From Methanomicrobiales archaeon (GTDB lineage Archaea > Halobacteriota > Methanomicrobia > Methanomicrobiales > Methanospirillaceae), in NCBI GenBank assembly GCA_013415575.1, contig JAAEES010000069.1, positions 1 to 6,863 on the forward strand: a stretch of DNA of 6,863 bases, read 5' to 3'. The position numbers and the translations under genes are program-made. Every line of letters starts with the position of its first letter. Positions within the stretch are counted from its first letter, which is position 1. Below the pieces are notes generated by a model, which saw only the letters and a list, made by a program, of their open reading frames with translations, made no database searches and was not told where the DNA came from. Positions 1-5,072 of this stretch are shown in pieces.

Positions 1-244
1 CCGGGTGAGCGGCAATGCAGGCTGCAACGATTACTTCGGGAGCTACCGGATTGAGGGGGGCCTTATCTCTATCGGCTCCGTCGCCTCCACGGAAAAGTAC
101 TGCCTCTGGCCCGAAGGGGTCATGGAGCGGGAAGGAGTGTATCTGGGTCTGCTCCAGGAGTCAACACGGTTCAACGTTGACCGGGATGAGTTGACGCTCT
201 CTTACTATGACGAAAAGCAGCTCCTCGTCTTCCGGAGAGAGTAG
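1..244 (+). CDS. META-domain (HslJ-like) protein, C-terminal part, 5' truncated by window edge
   Basis: The frame is open from the left edge to a TAG at 242-244, giving about 80 residues of a larger protein whose start lies outside the window. The visible part carries the META-domain signature SGNAGCNDYFGSY, then a second cysteine (KYC, about 35 residues in), then GVMEREGVYLGLL and a final beta-rich stretch ending LLVFRRE. It matches the second META domain of the lipoprotein at 3979-4839 motif by motif, including both cysteines, which could pair as a disulfide in an exported protein. META/HslJ domains are small beta-rich domains found mostly in secreted or envelope-anchored proteins, and their molecular function is poorly known. 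The GTG at position 5 is inside the domain and is not a real start. The family call is firm; export of this copy is inferred from its relatives. Confidence 0.85.
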   Translation, partial: RVSGNAGCNDYFGSYRIEGGLISIGSVASTEKYCLWPEGVMEREGVYLGLLQESTRFNVDRDELTLSYYDEKQLLVFRRE

Positions 245-261
245 ATCTCCGGGGCATCTTC

Positions 262-600
262 CTAATCAACATCCGTGCTGGTGCAGTATATCAGGTAGCG
301 CCCGTTCTCCCGCTCCACGCCATGAATCTCGTGGCCGAAACCCGGGAACCGGGCATCTAATTCCTGGAGAGCTTTAAGAAACCCGATCACCGGTCCGTCC
401 GCCGGTCCGGTCCATTGGCATCAGGAGGGGGATTCCCGGAGGACAGGGAACCACGGCAGTTGTAACCACGCGATCTTCGATCTGATCGAGCGGTACCTTC
501 ACTACCTTCCCTTTGACGAGGAGGGCATATGCAGCGGCAGGGATCATTGCCACCGACAGGGAGCGTTGAGAAGGCAGGAAGGGAAAAATATTTCTGCGGC
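262..600 (-). pseudogene. C-terminal remnant of a PLP-dependent Orn/Lys/Arg decarboxylase, frameshifted
   Basis: Read on the minus strand, two adjacent frames reconstruct the C-terminal domain of the fold-type I ornithine/lysine/arginine decarboxylases. The first frame (about 575 down to 400) gives AYALLVKGKVVKVPLD and the hallmark VVPCPPGIPLLMP. The second frame (about 410 down to the stop at 262-264) gives GPVIGFLKALQELDARFPGF and then HEIHGVERENGRYLIYC. In intact relatives these pieces follow each other directly (YPPGIPLLxPGE ... RFPGFxxDIHG). Here the first frame runs into a TAA at 374-376, so a frameshift lies between about 395 and 415, inside a short direct repeat. Only about 110 residues remain of a protein normally well over 450 residues long; the whole PLP-binding domain is missing. 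Immediately upstream on the same strand is the broken arsC, so the 5' part was deleted, not merely frameshifted. The substrate (arginine, lysine or ornithine) cannot be told from this tail. The upstream limit at 600 is approximate. Confidence 0.8.
390..409. repeat. 8-bp direct repeat CCGGTCCG at the decarboxylase frameshift
   Basis: CCGGTCCG occurs at 390-397 and again at 402-409, a period of 12 bp, in a locally repetitive GGTCCG-rich tract. It coincides with the point where the decarboxylase reading frame changes, so slippage or a small duplication/deletion there is a likely cause of the frameshift. The repeat is seen directly; the mechanism is inferred. Confidence 0.5.
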
Positions 601-613
601 AGGGTGATCGGAG

Positions 614-1016
614 TCAGAAGCCAGACTCTGGTTGCGCGGCTGCCTTCCCGAACCGGGAATCAATCCACCAGACGATCTCGTCCCTCACGCCCCTGACCTG
701 CTCCATGATCTCCTCATAGGTCCCCGAAAACGTTCCCGGGTCAGGGAAACTCTGGTGGATGGTCTCCTCCGCCCAGGGAAAGACCGGGCATATCGCTTGT
801 GCATGGTCACAGAGCATGACCGCAACATCGATCTCCCGTCCGGTAAACTCATCCAGCGATTTCGGAAATCGCCTTCCGGCTCACCTGTGACGGGTGCGTC
901 CCGGCGCTGTATACATCGTACCGGTCCCCGTACCGGGCCCGGAGGTAGCCCTCGGCCATCTGGGAGCGGCCCGCGTTCTGGGTGCAAATGAAGAGGATAC
1001 TTTGTTTCCCGGTCAT
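614..1016 (-). pseudogene. arsC: Arsenate reductase, thioredoxin-coupled (LMW phosphatase fold), broken by internal deletion and frameshift
   Basis: On the minus strand an ATG at 1014-1016 opens MTGKQSILFI followed by CTQNAGRSQM, a canonical CX5RS P-loop of the low-molecular-weight phosphatase/ArsC fold (Cys11, Arg17). It continues through YSAGTHPSQVSRKAIS and then hits a TGA at 849-851. The adjacent frame takes over with KSLDEFTGREIDVAVMLCDHAQAIC and runs through FPDPGTFSG (general-acid Asp) to a TGA at 614-616. The two cysteines in LCDHAQAIC are seven residues apart, like the Cys82/Cys89 shuttle pair of Bacillus-type ArsC, so the ancestor was probably a thioredoxin-linked arsenate reductase reducing As(V) to As(III). 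Family members have roughly a dozen more residues between KAIS and KSLDEF, so a small deletion, not a multiple of three, removed them. Neither half should be functional alone: the first has the nucleophile, the second the redox cysteines and acid. It diverges from an arsR-type gene. A sequencing or assembly error is possible but would have to involve missing bases, not one indel. Confidence 0.83.
857..871. repeat. Perfect inverted repeat at the arsC deletion junction
   Basis: CGATTTC (857-863), a single G, then GAAATCG (865-871) form a perfect 7-bp inverted repeat. The arsC frame changes inside it, so the palindrome either marks the deletion endpoint or was created by it. Confidence 0.5.
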
Positions 1017-1078
1017 ATCCTTTCAGGAATGTACACTGAGGTTATGAGAGCATTGCGATTTGATCCGGGAGTCCAGAT

Positions 1079-1098
1079 ATTTCAATAGTATTTGAAAT
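1079..1098. promoter_or_regulatory. Putative ArsR operator: ATTTCAA-N6-TTGAAAT
   Basis: A perfect inverted repeat, ATTTCAA (1079-1085) and TTGAAAT (1092-1098) separated by six bases, lies in the divergent gap between the broken arsC (start 1016, minus) and the ArsR-family gene (start 1152, plus). It sits 62 bp from one start and 53 bp from the other. The core TCAA-N6-TTGA has the half-site and spacing reported for several bacterial ArsR operators. It lies in the most AT-rich part of the gap, where a TATA region for either direction would be expected, so a bound dimer could block both promoters. The symmetry is seen directly; binding by the neighbouring regulator is inferred from position and motif. 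Confidence 0.65.
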
Positions 1099-1151
1099 TA
1101 TTAACGACAAAACCTAGTAGGATCAAAGGCAGTTCACATTCTGTTGAAACC

Positions 1152-1550
1152 ATGACCGTACCAGCGGGGAATTCCGGCCGTGCAAATAAGCCAGGGATCA
1201 TTGATGAAATTCCAAAAGAGGTGGCAATCAGCCTCGCAGAGGCAGGGGGCATACCCTGGCTCTGTAGTCTCATTCCGGTTGAAACTGACCTGACTGCCCG
1301 GGTTGAGGTCCACAAGGCCCTCGCAGATCCCCTGCGCCTGAAGATCCTTCACCTTCTTTCCGCGCAACCCCTCTGTGTCTGCGTCCTCAAGCACTGTCTC
1401 AGGATAGCTGACTCAAAACTCTCCTACCACCTGGGTATCCTGAAAGAAGCCGGCCTCATTGAGAGCCGGCATGAAAAGAACTGGCTGATCTACAGCCTGA
1501 CAGGAACAGGGAACTCGGTCGTGGAACGGGAGGATCCTGGAAGTTTCTGA
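1152..1550 (+). CDS. arsR: ArsR-family winged-helix transcriptional regulator
   Basis: This 132-residue protein has an N-terminal extension of about 50 residues, then a typical ArsR/SmtB winged helix: VHKALADPLRLKILHLLS (53-70), a helix-turn-helix around 78-98 with SKLSYHLGILKEAGLI, and a wing ESRHEKNWLIYSLT (104-117). The metal site resembles the ArsR ELCVCDL motif but reads PLCVCVLKHC, so Cys75, Cys77 and Cys82 could bind As(III) or another thiophilic metal; Cys38 in the extension might contribute. Such proteins are dimeric repressors released from DNA when metal binds. I chose the ATG at 1152 because the frame upstream extends only to a TTG overlapping the operator-like palindrome. No clear Shine-Dalgarno sequence precedes it. 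The gene diverges from a dead arsC, which suggests it once controlled that gene and itself. The gene symbol denotes family only. Its present targets are unknown, and the 42-bp gap to the next gene contains an oligo-T run. Confidence 0.85.
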   Translation: MTVPAGNSGRANKPGIIDEIPKEVAISLAEAGGIPWLCSLIPVETDLTARVEVHKALADPLRLKILHLLSAQPLCVCVLKHCLRIADSKLSYHLGILKEAGLIESRHEKNWLIYSLTGTGNSVVEREDPGSF

Positions 1551-1558
1551 TTGGAACC

Positions 1559-1566
1559 ATTATACT
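1559..1566 (+). promoter_or_regulatory. Weak TATA-like element upstream of the YjdF-type gene
   Basis: ATTATACT lies about 30 bp upstream of the ATG at 1592. With usual archaeal TATA-to-start spacing, transcription would begin within a few bases of the ATG, giving a nearly leaderless message. This agrees with the lack of a Shine-Dalgarno sequence there. The match is weak. Confidence 0.3.
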
Positions 1567-1581
1567 CCCCTGCGACCAACA

Positions 1582-1588
1582 TTTTTTT
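1582..1588 (+). terminator. Oligo-T stretch after arsR
   Basis: Seven consecutive T residues start 31 bp after the arsR stop. Archaeal RNA polymerase often terminates at such runs without a strong hairpin, so this may end the arsR transcript just before the next gene. Confidence 0.35.
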
Positions 1589-1591
1589 GAA

Positions 1592-2221
1592 ATGCCTTCT
1601 ACCCGTGGAGTCTACTTCGCCTGGGCCATGCAGGGCCTCATCCTCCTGGAAGGAATCTACGGTCTCATCATTCTCAACCCCAGTATCATCTTCACCGCAT
1701 TCATCGGTTTTTTCCTGACCTGTATCCCGTACCTCATCGAGCGGAGGGTCCGCGTCACCCTCCCGTGGGAGGTGAACTTCCTTATCGCCTTTGCCGTCTT
1801 CCTGCATGTGGCGGGATATTCGCAGCACCTGTACCTTTTCCTGTATCCGTACTATGACAAATTTGCTCACTTCATCTCCTCAATCACGGTTGCGGTGCTT
1901 GCATTCGTCTCCATCCTGCTCATCAACCGCTTCAGCTGCACCAAGCTGGCCCGGTGGCAGATCTTCTTCTACATCGTCATCTTCACCATGGCCATCGGTT
2001 CATTCTGGGAGATCTACGAATACCTGATGGACACCTTTTTCGGGTCGCATCTGACCAAACTCCTGCAGCATAGCCTCGATGATACGATGATCGATCTCAT
2101 CACCGATCTCCTCGGGGGAATTGTTGTTGCCGCATTCGGCACATGGTACATCCAGAAAAAAACGCTTGACGAACTCACGGATCAGATGGTCGATGAATCG
2201 ACGCCGGAATGCGAACTCTGA
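1592..2221 (+). CDS. YjdF/DUF2238-type six-helix membrane protein, function unknown
   Basis: This 209-residue integral membrane protein has about six hydrophobic segments (near 8-28, 30-48, 60-80, 91-112, 124-143 and 168-188) and a short charged C-terminal tail. Its conserved polar residues sit in the pattern I recognise from the YjdF/DUF2238 family: YDKFAHF (88-94) at the head of helix 4, WEIYEYLMD (139-147) after helix 5, and DDTMIDLITDLLGG (163-176) before helix 6. In that family these acidic and His residues (Asp89, His93, Glu140, Glu143, Asp164, Asp168, Asp172) are the likely working part, but no activity is known to me. No Shine-Dalgarno sequence is visible before the ATG. The gene follows arsR by 41 bp, yet an oligo-T run and a TATA-like element between them favour a separate transcript. 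Family call fairly sure; role unknown. Confidence 0.8.
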   Translation: MPSTRGVYFAWAMQGLILLEGIYGLIILNPSIIFTAFIGFFLTCIPYLIERRVRVTLPWEVNFLIAFAVFLHVAGYSQHLYLFLYPYYDKFAHFISSITVAVLAFVSILLINRFSCTKLARWQIFFYIVIFTMAIGSFWEIYEYLMDTFFGSHLTKLLQHSLDDTMIDLITDLLGGIVVAAFGTWYIQKKTLDELTDQMVDESTPECEL

Positions 2222-2266
2222 TAATTCGCCTTCATTTCCGGTTTACGGGGAAATCCTTGGCTAACT

Positions 2267-2274
2267 TTTATATA
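2267..2274 (+). promoter_or_regulatory. Archaeal TATA box upstream of the HdeD-type gene
   Basis: TTTATATA stands out in an otherwise GC-richer gap, 43-50 bp upstream of the ATG at 2317. Transcription would begin near 2296, leaving a leader of about 20 bases that contains GGTG (2307-2310), a match to part of the archaeal anti-Shine-Dalgarno target, six bases before the ATG. The spacing supports both promoter and start. Confidence 0.65.
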
Positions 2275-2316
2275 ATCAGGAATCGTTTTTCCAAGTGACA
2301 ATGATTGGTGTTATCC

Positions 2317-2874
2317 ATGACTGCTGAAACGACAATGAAAATTCCGGGAATGCCCGGTGGATTCCTCCCCTGGTGGGTCGTCCTCCTCGAGGGTATCATT
2401 GCCCTGATACTCGGTATATTCTTCCTCACCTCTCCGTATATGACCCTGCTCGTCCTGGTCACCTTCCTTGGGGCTTACTGGTTTGTGAGCGGTATCTTTA
2501 CCCTGTTTTCGGCCGCTGATCCGGCAAACAGGGGAATGAAGATCCTTCTTGGTATCCTCGGCATCTTCCTTGGCATTGCAATTCTCGCCTATCCCTACTA
2601 CAGCGCTTTCCTCGTGCCCTTCGTCTTTGTGATCATGGTCGGGGTCTGGGCCCTGATTATCGGCGGGCTCCACATGTACCAGGCATTCACCGGGGGCGGA
2701 TGGGCGATCGGCATCCTCGGCCTCATTTCGGTTATATTCGGATTGATCCTGCTCATCCAGCCGTACATCGCGACCCTGGCCCTCCCGTTCGTGCTGGGGA
2801 TCCTCGGCATCGTGTTCGGCTTTGCGGCGATTATCGGCTCCTTCATGATCCGATCGGCGCAGACGGCGGCCTGA
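2317..2874 (+). CDS. HdeD/DUF308-family membrane protein
   Basis: This 185-residue, very hydrophobic protein has six predicted membrane helices (near 17-38, 44-64, 73-92, 96-118, 128-147 and 153-176). They are arranged as three similar helix hairpins, with a Pro/Tyr turn in each (TSPYM 38-42, AYPYY 91-95, IQPYI 147-151) and glycine-rich LGI-type helices. This is the HdeD/DUF308 pattern; E. coli HdeD is linked to acid resistance, but archaeal members are uncharacterised and a stress role here is only an analogy. I prefer the ATG at 2317 over a TTG four codons upstream because GGTG lies at a suitable distance before it and the TATA box spacing fits. Length matches the family (about 180-190 residues). 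It appears to be transcribed on its own, with a T-run after the stop. Confidence 0.85.
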   Translation: MTAETTMKIPGMPGGFLPWWVVLLEGIIALILGIFFLTSPYMTLLVLVTFLGAYWFVSGIFTLFSAADPANRGMKILLGILGIFLGIAILAYPYYSAFLVPFVFVIMVGVWALIIGGLHMYQAFTGGGWAIGILGLISVIFGLILLIQPYIATLALPFVLGILGIVFGFAAIIGSFMIRSAQTAA

Positions 2875-2883
2875 TTACCCTTA

Positions 2884-2890
2884 TTTTTTT
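2884..2890 (+). terminator. Oligo-T terminator candidate after the HdeD-type gene
   Basis: Seven T residues, with further T just upstream (TTATTTTTTT from 2881), begin nine bases after the stop at 2872-2874. This is a typical position and form for an archaeal terminator. There is no strong hairpin before it. Confidence 0.45.
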
Positions 2891-2979
2891 AGATCAGCTC
2901 AGGTCAGGATCAGAGCCTTTCTTGAGTGATGACATGAAATCCATAAAGCAGGTTTCAGACCAATTCCGGAGATGACGCC

Positions 2980-3873
2980 ATGGCCATGGATCCGCTGCTG
3001 ATGGAGATCGGTAACTACGCCATCTGGTTCTTCGTCGTCACCAGCATTGCTGCCATGGGGCTGAATCTCACGGTAAAGGAGATCCTCGCCCCCTGGAAGA
3101 AGAAGTGGCTCCTCTCCATCTCGCTTGTTGCCAATTTCGTGGTCGTCCCCCTCTTTGCCCTCCTGATCCTCTCGGTCATTCCTCTCGATATCGATCTGGC
3201 AACCGGGCTGATCATCGTTGCCGCGGCAGCAGGCGCTCCGTCGCTCCCGAAGGCCATGGATATCGTCAAGGGAAATGTGGCCTATGCCATTGGTCTGACC
3301 ATGGTTCTGATCCTGGTCACCATCTTCTATATGCCGATCATGCTCCCCTATCTCATCGAGGGTGTTTCGGTCGACCAGAGCGGCACCGCCCTCTACCTCA
3401 TCGTCTTCATGCTTCTCCCGCTCATCATCACCATGGCGCTCCGAGCATGGACTCCAAAGGTAGCACAAAAATTGTATCCAGTTATCGACCGGGTTTCGGA
3501 TCTCTCGATCGTGGTGGTGCTCCTCATCTATACCTTCGGCCTCCTCACCAGCGATTTCTCGGTGAAAGCCGGCACCCTTCTTGGACTTAAAGGAACCTTT
3601 GTAGCCATCCTGTTCATCCTCGGCTCGTTCGGCATCGGCTACGTGCTGGGAGGCCCGGAGCTCCGGAACCGCGAGGTGCTGGCGTTCGGGACCGGGTTCC
3701 GGAATGTCTCCGCGGCACTGGTGGTGGTGTCAGCCAATTTTGAAGACCCCCAGATCCTGTTCATGGTCCTGGTGATCGCTGCCTTCGGAATTATCTTCAT
3801 GATGATCCTCGGTGGCTGGCTCTACCGGCGGAACAAACGGGAAAGAAAACTCACCAGACCGGCAGAAATCTGA
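2980..3873 (+). CDS. Bile acid:sodium symporter (BASS) family transporter
   Basis: This 297-residue polytopic membrane protein has about nine or ten helices and belongs to the BASS/BART superfamily. Family marks are NLTVKEI after helix 1 (29-35), NFVVVPL in helix 2 (52-58), the loop-and-crossover region AGAPSLPKAMDIVKGNVAYA (84-103), and its counterpart in the second half, FGTGFRNVSAALVVVSANF (236-254). Members are secondary carriers for organic anions and bile acid-like solutes, usually driven by sodium; the substrate here cannot be read from sequence. The related arsenite exporter Acr3 uses a membrane cysteine, and this protein has no cysteine at all, so it is probably not the missing efflux pump of the neighbouring ars locus. 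The start is supported by GGAGATGA (2968-2975) just upstream; a second ATG at 2986 is possible. No clear TATA box is visible in the 105-bp gap before it. Confidence 0.85.
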   Translation: MAMDPLLMEIGNYAIWFFVVTSIAAMGLNLTVKEILAPWKKKWLLSISLVANFVVVPLFALLILSVIPLDIDLATGLIIVAAAAGAPSLPKAMDIVKGNVAYAIGLTMVLILVTIFYMPIMLPYLIEGVSVDQSGTALYLIVFMLLPLIITMALRAWTPKVAQKLYPVIDRVSDLSIVVVLLIYTFGLLTSDFSVKAGTLLGLKGTFVAILFILGSFGIGYVLGGPELRNREVLAFGTGFRNVSAALVVVSANFEDPQILFMVLVIAAFGIIFMMILGGWLYRRNKRERKLTRPAEI

Positions 3874-3904
3874 CGAAAAAGTTCAGGAATTATTCCGGAA
3901 AAGA

Positions 3905-3916
3905 AGTCCATGGACT
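3905..3916. repeat. 12-bp perfect palindrome in the convergent spacer
   Basis: AGTCCATGGACT is perfectly self-complementary and lies between the converging transporter and lipoprotein genes. It has no loop or adjacent T-run to make it a typical terminator. No role is assigned. Confidence 0.35.
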
Positions 3917-3955
3917 GAAACAAGTGATCGTCGGGATATTGTGGATTTTTGATAG

Positions 3956-3961
3956 AAAAAA
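3956..3961 (-). terminator. Oligo-T terminator candidate for the META lipoprotein gene
   Basis: A6 on the plus strand (T6 on the minus strand) lies 17 bp beyond the stop of the minus-strand lipoprotein gene, with more T residues (minus strand) on the gene side. This fits an archaeal T-run terminator. Confidence 0.4.
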
Positions 3962-3978
3962 GAAATTTTACTGGTAAA

Positions 3979-4839
3979 TCAGCTGCCGGAATACTCCAGG
4001 ATCGGCATTCCTCCTGCATCAGACAGGATGAGCTGTGCTCCCGACACTTCGAAGGATACTGCTGACTGAAGCAGGGTGAGATAGGCCGTCTCCTGCTCCA
4101 TCACACCGGCTTCCCCGCAGAACATCAGAGTTGAGCCGAGCGGGCCGATGGCGATCACGTTCTCTCCTTTCATGGTGTAACTCCCGAAGTAGGAGTTGCA
4201 CCCGGCAGACCCGGTAAGGTTACCGGTTTCGAAGAGGGCAGTCACCATGGTAGTCGGGAGAACGGCGGTCATCGTGCCATCTGCAGCCTTGTACCGGTCG
4301 AGTGACCAGGCCGTCCCCTCGAACGGCAGTGGGGTCGGCTCGGGAAGGCCTTTCCGGTAGGTGAGCAGGGTTTTCCCGGTCGTGTCGTAGACCATGAGCA
4401 GGTCGCCCTCTACGGCATAGGTTGCTGCCCCCTCCAGGTTCGAGAGGTAGAGTGTCTCCTGGTTCATGACTCCGGTCGGATTCTCGCAGTACATCCGGGT
4501 CGTTGCCGCAGTCCCCACCGTGAGCGAGTTCAGGCGGGACTGGTAGGGTGCGAAGTAGTTGTTGCAGCCGGCAGAACCGCTCACCTGGCCGTCTTCACCA
4601 AACGTCGCGGTGATCACCGTTCCGGGAAGCACATTCCATGTACCGCCACCTGAAAGGCCGGAGATGAGGGTCCAGCTCGTGCCGGTGAGCGGGGTCACCT
4701 CGGGGGGTACGGGTGTCACAGGCGGTGTTCCTTCCATGGTTACCGGGGGCTGGCCCGGCAGCTCCGGCATAGTGCAGCCGGCGAGGAGCATGACAAGGAT
4801 CATGACTCCGATAAGTGTGGAAATGACCACTGGTTTCAT
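3979..4839 (-). CDS. Lipoprotein with two META (HslJ-like) domains
   Basis: The 286-residue product starts with MKPVV, a hydrophobic segment (4-20) and a lipobox LLAGC with the lipidated Cys at 22, followed by a Pro/Thr-rich linker (29-50) typical of archaeal surface proteins. Two META domains follow: about 51-162 (GTSWTLISG, SGSAGCNNYFAPY, MYCENPTGVMNQETLYL) and about 173-284 (GTAWSLDRY, SGSAGCNSYFGSY, MFCGEAGVMEQETAYL). Each has one Cys in the GCN motif (92, 214) and one in the MYC/MFC motif (118, 241), likely a disulfide per domain outside the membrane. HslJ-type META domains occur in envelope proteins, with links in bacteria to heat shock and novobiocin resistance; the function here is unknown. 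I chose the ATG at 4839 over one 15 codons upstream because it begins the signal peptide and the TATA box lies inside the longer reading. The tail of a second META gene opens the window, on the other strand. Confidence 0.88.
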   Translation of the reverse strand: MKPVVISTLIGVMILVMLLAGCTMPELPGQPPVTMEGTPPVTPVPPEVTPLTGTSWTLISGLSGGGTWNVLPGTVITATFGEDGQVSGSAGCNNYFAPYQSRLNSLTVGTAATTRMYCENPTGVMNQETLYLSNLEGAATYAVEGDLLMVYDTTGKTLLTYRKGLPEPTPLPFEGTAWSLDRYKAADGTMTAVLPTTMVTALFETGNLTGSAGCNSYFGSYTMKGENVIAIGPLGSTLMFCGEAGVMEQETAYLTLLQSAVSFEVSGAQLILSDAGGMPILEYSGS

Positions 4840-4859
4840 ATGCTGATAATTGCCGGGGG

Positions 4860-4867
4860 AATATAAG
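4860..4867 (-). promoter_or_regulatory. TATA box for the META lipoprotein gene, leaderless spacing
   Basis: On the minus strand CTTATATT (4867-4860) is followed by the ATG at 4839, about 24-25 bp from the box centre. That is the normal TATA-to-start-site distance in archaea, so the message should begin at or next to the start codon. No Shine-Dalgarno sequence is seen in the gap, which agrees. Confidence 0.55.
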
Positions 4868-4898
4868 TGCATTCTCCCGGGCATGCTGAATCTTTTTT

Positions 4899-4910
4899 AA
4901 CCCGCGGGTT
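4899..4910. repeat. 12-bp perfect palindrome AACCCGCGGGTT next to T6
   Basis: AACCCGCGGGTT is perfectly self-complementary and is preceded by T6 (4893-4898) on the plus strand. It sits in the divergent gap (4840-5072) between the META lipoprotein gene and arcC, about 30 bp upstream of the lipoprotein TATA box. It could be an operator for either gene. I see no other firm element in this gap except a weak TATA-like GATATACG (4989-4996) that might serve arcC. Confidence 0.35.
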
Positions 4911-5072
4911 GATGCAGATACTTGGAGGCCCCAGCACAGATATGGTATTCCGCTGCTCCCTGGAACATTTCTCTTCATCACAGGTCCTGATATACGATTC
5001 ATGGAATGCGCACTTCAAGGCTATCATGGTGGCGACACTTGCGGACTGAACCATGACAGCGGGAGACGAGAC

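Noticed and set aside
632..991. Plus-strand open frame across the arsC remnant
   Set aside because: The minus strand carries recognisable ArsC motifs over the same bases; the plus-strand translation is Pro/Arg/Gly-rich without motifs.
2892..2913. GATCAG direct repeat (2892-2897, 2908-2913) upstream of the BASS transporter as a regulator site
   Set aside because: Six-base repeats are expected by chance at this density, and no promoter element is near enough to support a role.
2932..2976. Short ORF ending just before the BASS transporter
   Set aside because: It is only about 13 codons with no ribosome binding site; its stop overlaps the Shine-Dalgarno region of the transporter by chance.
2899..3468. 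Minus-strand open frame opposite the BASS transporter
   Set aside because: The Asp/Gly/His-rich translation is the typical mirror of a hydrophobic membrane protein gene.
3886..3896. GGAAT-T-ATTCC inverted repeat after the BASS transporter as a hairpin terminator
   Set aside because: The single-base spacer is too short to form a stable loop and no T-run follows directly.
4912..5049. Small plus-strand ORF (about 45 codons) upstream of arcC, possible leader peptide
   Set aside because: It has no Shine-Dalgarno sequence, no recognisable motif and no arginine-rich stretch that would suggest attenuation.
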